Below, piece after piece: positions 59,300 to 64,000 of a stretch of 64,000 nt of DNA. The stretch lies in assembly GCA_949987705.1 (NCBI GenBank), contig OX465286.1, positions 10,033,459 to 10,097,458 on the forward strand, in the 5' to 3' direction. Positions within the stretch are counted from its first letter, which is position 1; each line of letters starts with the position of its first letter. The notes under the pieces were generated by a model. The model saw only the letters and a list, made by a program, of their open reading frames with translations. It had not been told where the DNA came from and did not search any database. The position numbers were made by a program, and so were the translations under genes. Origin of the DNA: Thereva unica. Taxonomy: Eukaryota; Arthropoda; Insecta; Diptera; Therevidae.

Positions 59300-59790
59300 C
59301 AATTCTTTTCTAATAGAAAAGTTTATAGAGCAGCCGGACTTACACGAGGCAGTACATTTGTCCCTTACAATATGATAAATTATACTGAGCCCTCAATTTG
59401 TTGAAATGTCCCGGTGCAAAAATAATACCCTACTGATGTTTTGATATAAATGAGGCGAACACGTATTGGGGGGGGGGGGGACAAGGGTTTCTTCTTTCTT
59501 TCTTACTTCTTTTGCCGCACCACTGAGGTGAGTTGCGATTGTTACATATAAATATATACATTGAGGAGGCATTGATTTCTTACTTACTCTGAGGCAGTTT
59601 AATGCATATTAGAATCAAACTCGTAAAAAATATTTATTTATTTGCCTTCTTTCTTTAATTTGCTTGTTTTTTTTTTTTGTCATTTTGGCATTACAATGGC
59701 AGCTCGCCTCATTTGAAATATGAAATTGTACTGGCTCAAAATAAAAAAGAGGCGCCCTCCTACAAACTAATTTTATAATCGTATATTTGA
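59300..59790. repeat. Second copy of the 21.5-27.3 kb segment
   Basis: 59318-59480 matches 21575-21700 (gccggacttacacg, cagtacatttgtcccttaca, cctcaattt, aaatgtcccgg). 59594-59790 matches 27118-27300 (tttaatgcatatta, tcattttggcattacaat, gcctcatttgaa, tgtactggctcaaaa). Order and orientation are the same. The minisatellite expansion and hAT insertion are absent here. A G tract lies at 59469-59480. Confidence 0.75.
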
Positions 59791-60064
59791 ATGGAAAGAT
59801 GCTTCAATGGGGTAAATCACGCTATTCAATTCAACTTATATTTTTCGTGTAACGACTGTGATGCCTCATGTACAATAAACGCGTATAAGAAGGGGAATTT
59901 GTCATAGTTTTCGCAGACCCCCGAGAACGATGTTATAATTATGTTAGTTTGATAGATGGGACGAGTCTGACAAATTTTCTGAGGCGAAGTAAGGAAAAAT
60001 CGGACTTGCCTGCGACCTCTTATCTATAAAACAGGTTTGTGTATGGGGATAGTAAGAGAAATAA
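59791..60064. other. Intronic spacer
   Basis: Nothing recognised. Confidence 0.3.
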
Positions 60065-61209
60065 ATTCTTACAACTAGCTTAAGATAGAGGAGCGAAGAA
60101 TTTGAAAGAAGTAAGAGAGAAGAAAGAATATACGAAAGAAGTAGGTAAGGACAATAGAGTAGTAGTACTACTGTGAAGCTAGAAGAGAAGCTAAAAAGAC
60201 AGATGCCTGCTCTTTGAACATCGCGGCTGTGCTGATTTTTTGGATGGATAAAGGAAGTCTATTCCAAAGTCTGATCGCATGCACAAAGAAGGAACGACTA
60301 TCAACCAAGGAACGATGAAAAGGGATAAGCAGCTTGAGAGACCTCAAGGACTGCATGGGGATAAGGAAATCAGAGAGCTAACAAGGGCGCTTAGAATAAA
60401 ATATTTTATGTAGGAGAGTTAGTGCCATGACATTGAGAAAATGAAAGAGCCCACATCCCAGTAGTGAATTTTGCACGTCCGACACATGATCAGATCTACG
60501 GAGGTGAAAAACAAATCTCAGACAATCATTGAATGCGACCCTGAGTCGTTGATGACAGGACAAATCAAGAGGCATATCAACCAGGGCACCATAGAGAAAA
60601 TGCGGCAGAATAAGGGATTTCACATGCTTGGCACGGATAGAAGGTGATAGCAGATCCACGAACAGCCACAGTTTTCGTAAGGTACCATATATCTTAGACA
60701 ATATGAAAGAAACATAATTACAACAGGAAAGCTTACAGTTAATAAAATATCCCAAGACTCTTGACACAATCAACAACAGGAATAGGAACATTCCCAGGGG
60801 CGGATGGGCAACATCTTAGCGGCCCGGGAAATAATATTTGTTGGCCCTTTTGTTAATTTCCGGATATGGCTAAAATATACATTTACAGGGTGATTCAGAA
60901 TTTGTAAATTTTTTAAATAATCATTAAAACACCAGAAAAATACACCTCCCTCTAGCAATACACAGTCGTGGTTGATTAAATGAAAACAAGTGATTTGATA
61001 GGAGGAGCTAAATGAAGCTTTTGTCAAGCTTTTAAGCAATTTTAAGAGCTTTGTACCCCAGCATGCGCCAAATGTCAAGGAGTTTGAAAACATCTATACC
61101 ACAAAATAAACAAAACATAAAAGTTTGAGAGTTATTTATGGGCAGTCGGGAGAAGAAATATAAAAACTCAATTTTTATTATATAGGCAAATAGTAGGAAA
61201 ACAGCAACA

Positions 61210-62690
61210 ATGCACAGCCAATAAGAATCGCCACTCGGGCCCCATCCAAGACGGAAATAGTAACCGCCATCAATGCGATGGCTAATGGTAAAGCAGCTGG
61301 AAAAGATGGCATCCCGCCAGAATTGTTGAATGCCGACTCAAGCCTCATAGCAGATGCGCTTCAGCCAATCCTGGAAATAGCATGGAACACCTGTACCTTT
61401 CCGGAGGATTGGACGGAAGGTATCATAGTCAAAATACCCAAAAAGGGGGACCTAACAATATGCGATAACTGGAGAGGCATCTGTTTATTATCTACAATGG
61501 GCAAAATTTTGTCCCATATATTACTATCTAGGATAAGTGAGGCAGTAGACCGAACGCTTAGGAGGCAGCAGGCCGGATTCAGGAAGGGCCGCTCATGTAT
61601 TGATCATATTAACACCTTGAGATTAATAGTGGAGCAGTCTACTGAATTTCGATCCCCCCTTTACCTTGCTTTCGTAGATTATGAGAAAGCGTTCGACTCG
61701 GTTAATAGGAGCTTCATTTGGCAGGCACTACGGCGAGGTGGACTGCCTGATAAAATAATAGAATTGATAAAAGCCCTATATAACAATTTCAAATGCAGAG
61801 TTCTCCATAATGGAAAATTATCCGACAGCTTTGAGGTGAGCTCAGGAGTACGACAAGGATGCCTACTTTCGCCTTTACTATTTCTTCTAGTAATAAATGA
61901 CATCCTTGTCGGCGCTTTAGATAGTAGAACAGCCGGCTTACAATGGGGTTTGCTAGACCGCCTTAAGGATTTCGACTACGCCGATTATATCTGTTTGCTG
62001 GCCCACAGACACCAGGACCTCAAGAACATGTTAAACAATTTGGCAACAGAAAGTAGTCCAGCAGGCTTAAGGCTAAATCCGACTAAAACTAAAGAAATGC
62101 GGATAAATGCCAACACCATTGAACGGACAGCGCTGAATAACCGTGACGTGGAACTGGTAAATAAATTCTGCTACCTTGGTAGCATTATTACCGAAAATGG
62201 CAGGGCAGAAGAAGACGTCAGTTTTCAGAATAAATAAAGCACGAGGCGCATATGCATGCCTGTCTCGCATATGGAGATCAACGGAGATCTCAACTAACAC
62301 CAAATTGCGGCTGTTCAACGGTTGCGAAGCATGGAAAGTCACCCAATTCATCACAGGGCGCCTACAAGTCTTCATCAACAGATGCCTGCGTCGTATCCTA
62401 AAAATCCGCTGGCAAGATAGAATTTCAAACGAAGAACTATGGCGCCGTGCCGGCCAAGAAAGGATAGACGACCAAATCAGGCGAAGGAAATGGAATTTGG
62501 TTGGCCACACCTTGCGACGCGAAGACGAAAATCTAGCCAAACAGGCCCTTGACTAGAATACACAAGCATCCCGTCGAGTCGGAAGACCTAGAACAACGTG
62601 GAGGAGAACCTTACTAGAAGAAGCCGCAACAACTGGGAGATCCTGGTCGGAGCTGAGAGCTGTCGCGCAAAACAGAGTCCGCTGGAGGGC
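61210..62690 (+). pseudogene. RTE-like LINE relic, copy 2
   Basis: The 319-codon frame (61278-62237) runs through most RT blocks: MANGKAAGKDGIPPELLNA, NWRGICLLSTMGKIL, GFRKGRSCIDHINTLR, LAFVDYEKAFDSVNRS (Asp), [15 protein letters not shown] and the active site as YADYICLL (second Asp replaced by Tyr). A frameshift at about 62220-62235 shifts the C-terminus to 62176-62556, where about 27 bp are missing compared with copy 1 near 18456-18482. An amber stop replaces Trp after ALD. 5' truncated; no endonuclease. It corresponds closely to 17440-18880. Confidence 0.85.
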
Positions 62691-62814
62691 AATTATCTGT
62701 TTTACTTCAGACTTCTTTTGAACCTGAAAACCACATCGAAAACAACTTACTTACTTTTTAGTGAATGGACTCAGCAAAAGGTCCGCGCATATCAGTAGAC
62801 GTCAACTCTCCAGG

Positions 62815-63010
62815 TTTAGCTGTTTCCGAACTTATATAACATCTCAGAGTTCAAACGCGAGGTTCATCAACATCTACTTACACAGCTTCTATAGTCTATA
62901 GACTCTTAACCTATACTTTCTCTGTTATCCTTCAGCTCAAGCTTACTACTAGACATTGCACCATGACTTAAACGACATGGCTAGTGGTACAAAGGGTATT
63001 CCCTACAACA
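62815..63010 (+). pseudogene. CR1/Kiri-like LINE 3'-end fragment
   Basis: 'ataacatctcagagttcaaa', 'gaggttcatcaacatctac', 'aagcttactactagacattg' and 'tggtacaaagggt' match 37925-38090 of the larger LINE copy. Only the last codons and 3' UTR remain. Confidence 0.7.
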
Positions 63011-64000
63011 TAAAATAGGAAAAAAAAACATATACACATAAGAAGATGCCAATGAACTACTACGGCCCGCGTAAAAAACGTAAAGGTTTACTTTGGCCCA
63101 TGTTTTAAAAAGGTTGCCCACCCTTGACTTATACGCACATACACACACTCATACTTGCCTCTGAACAGCCGGCCCACCGGGAAATTTCCCGGTTCGTCTT
63201 ATGGCCCATCCGCCCCTGAACATTCCCTACTAATAGATTAGGAGTATATTGGACAGGATGTTCTGCCATTGTGACGAACACATTGAAATCTATCAGAAAG
63301 AAGAGAGGAGAAAAGATGAGTGGCAGAGGAAGAGAAATGATAGAGTTGATTAAGTTTGGACAACAGGAGCGGATGCACTACCGAGTCAAAAGCCTTAGAG
63401 AAGTCGAGCAGAACCAAAAATGCAGTATTACCCTGATTGTAACCCTCAACATAGCAGTCTCACAGCTACGCAATTTCCGAAAGCCAGATTGATAGATAGA
63501 AAGAAAATTATTACGTTCTAGATGGATTATCACTTGAGTAAAAATAATTTTTTCAAAAGCTGTAGCGAGAAAGGGAAGGATGCTAATAGGACGAAAATCA
63601 GATATATCAGATGGAGACCGTCTTTTTGGTAAAGGAACCACAATGGCTTTTTTCCAGAGCAAAGGGAATTCAGATGCAGTGAGACAATAGTTAAGAATAG
63701 GTTCAGCAATTAGGGGAGACCTAGGATTTTGAGAAAACGCGCGGAGAAATACCATCAAAGCCGATACTGTTCGAGGAGATAGACAGTAGAGATTCAAGAA
63801 CTTCTGAAGAATCAACACAGCGGAAGTAAAAGCTACCAGGACTGAACGAGTCAGAGGAGGAGGAGTTAGAGAAAGAGAGACGATCATATCTCGGGGGAAA
63901 GAGGATGAATGATGAGTTGAGGAGCTCAACATCAACATCAAAAGGGTCAGATACAGAAGAATGAACACCAAGTGAGCGAAGTTTAGACCAAAGTCGCTTC

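Larger units (their letters stand above)
60795..63218. mobile_element. hAT element (CAGGGGCGGATGGGC ends) carrying LINE fragments
   Basis: 2,424 bp with perfect 15-bp inverted ends CAGGGGCGGATGGGC / GCCCATCCGCCCCTG and a perfect 8-bp duplication aacattcc at 60787-60794 and 63219-63226. It contains an RTE fragment (61210-62690) and a CR1/Kiri-like 3' end (62815-63010). No transposase was recognised. Confidence 0.93.
60065..63971 (-). pseudogene. CR1/Jockey-like LINE relic, copy 2, split by a hAT element
   Basis: Read on the minus strand, 63971-63227 holds the RT start: PLIAEPILNYCLTASEFPLL, KKAIVVPLPKR, DFRPISILPFLATAFEKII, YQSGFRKLRSCETAMLRVT, then in another frame FLVLLDFSKAFDSVVHPLLL (catalytic Asp). 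The hAT element 60795-63218 follows. 60786-60168 then holds the thumb and C-terminus: HVKSLILPHFLYGALVDM, RVAFNDCLRFVFHLRRSDHV, LLGCGLFHFLNVMALTLLHK, SFFVHAIRLWNRLPLSIQ. The GVPQGS-to-YADD region appears missing, so the copy is dead. The element may extend past 64000. Confidence 0.8.

Overview
The window reads as animal nuclear DNA, most likely from an insect. It has conserved, intron-interrupted coding blocks with GT-AG splice sites, very AT-rich introns with long (TA)n runs, and a dense load of non-LTR retrotransposons, a tRNA-derived SINE, hAT and Tc1/mariner DNA transposons and Helitron-like repeats. The order could not be fixed from sequence alone.

The only confidently recognised host gene is unc-13 (Munc13, the synaptic-vesicle priming factor), on the minus strand and running through the window. 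Four internal exons were placed to the base by splice sites and phase: 54470-54576, 8538-8679, 7945-8269 and 3994-4266. Together they encode the end of the linker, the whole central C2 domain and the start of the MUN domain. The reading frame is continuous across all three junctions. Exons further upstream and downstream lie outside the window. The introns are 45,790 bp, 268 bp and 3,678 bp, so almost everything else here is intron.

Region by region. 1-3993: intron with a Helitron-like element (1487-3145) and a Tc1-type MITE. 4267-7944: intron holding a decayed Tc3-like transposon with ~160-bp inverted repeats, itself invaded by hAT MITEs. 8680-19060: a long-TIR foldback element, a target-site-flanked RNase H LINE relic, an R1-like relic and an RTE-like relic. 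19061-21400: AT-rich spacer. 21470-26760: a possible terminal exon of a nested plus-strand gene, then a minisatellite. The minisatellite is split by a hAT element that carries a SINE and a complete RTE-type retrotransposon (23091-26278) with an intact 1009-codon ORF and a perfect 14-bp target-site duplication. 26761-36470: AT-rich spacer with several MITEs and a 12-bp minisatellite. 36470-50350: one old minus-strand LINE relic broken apart by at least five later insertions, some nested three or four deep. 50360-51622: another Helitron-like copy. 51623-54469: AT-rich intron up to the exon. 54577-64000: upstream intron with two MITEs, LINE fragments, a second copy of the 21.5-27.3 kb segment, and a second copy of the minus-strand LINE split by a 2.4-kb hAT element.

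The elements do not form a pathway. What links them is history: target-site duplications and interrupted older copies show the order in which this intron was filled. Only the RTE ORF at 23231-26260 looks capable of encoding a working mobile-element protein.
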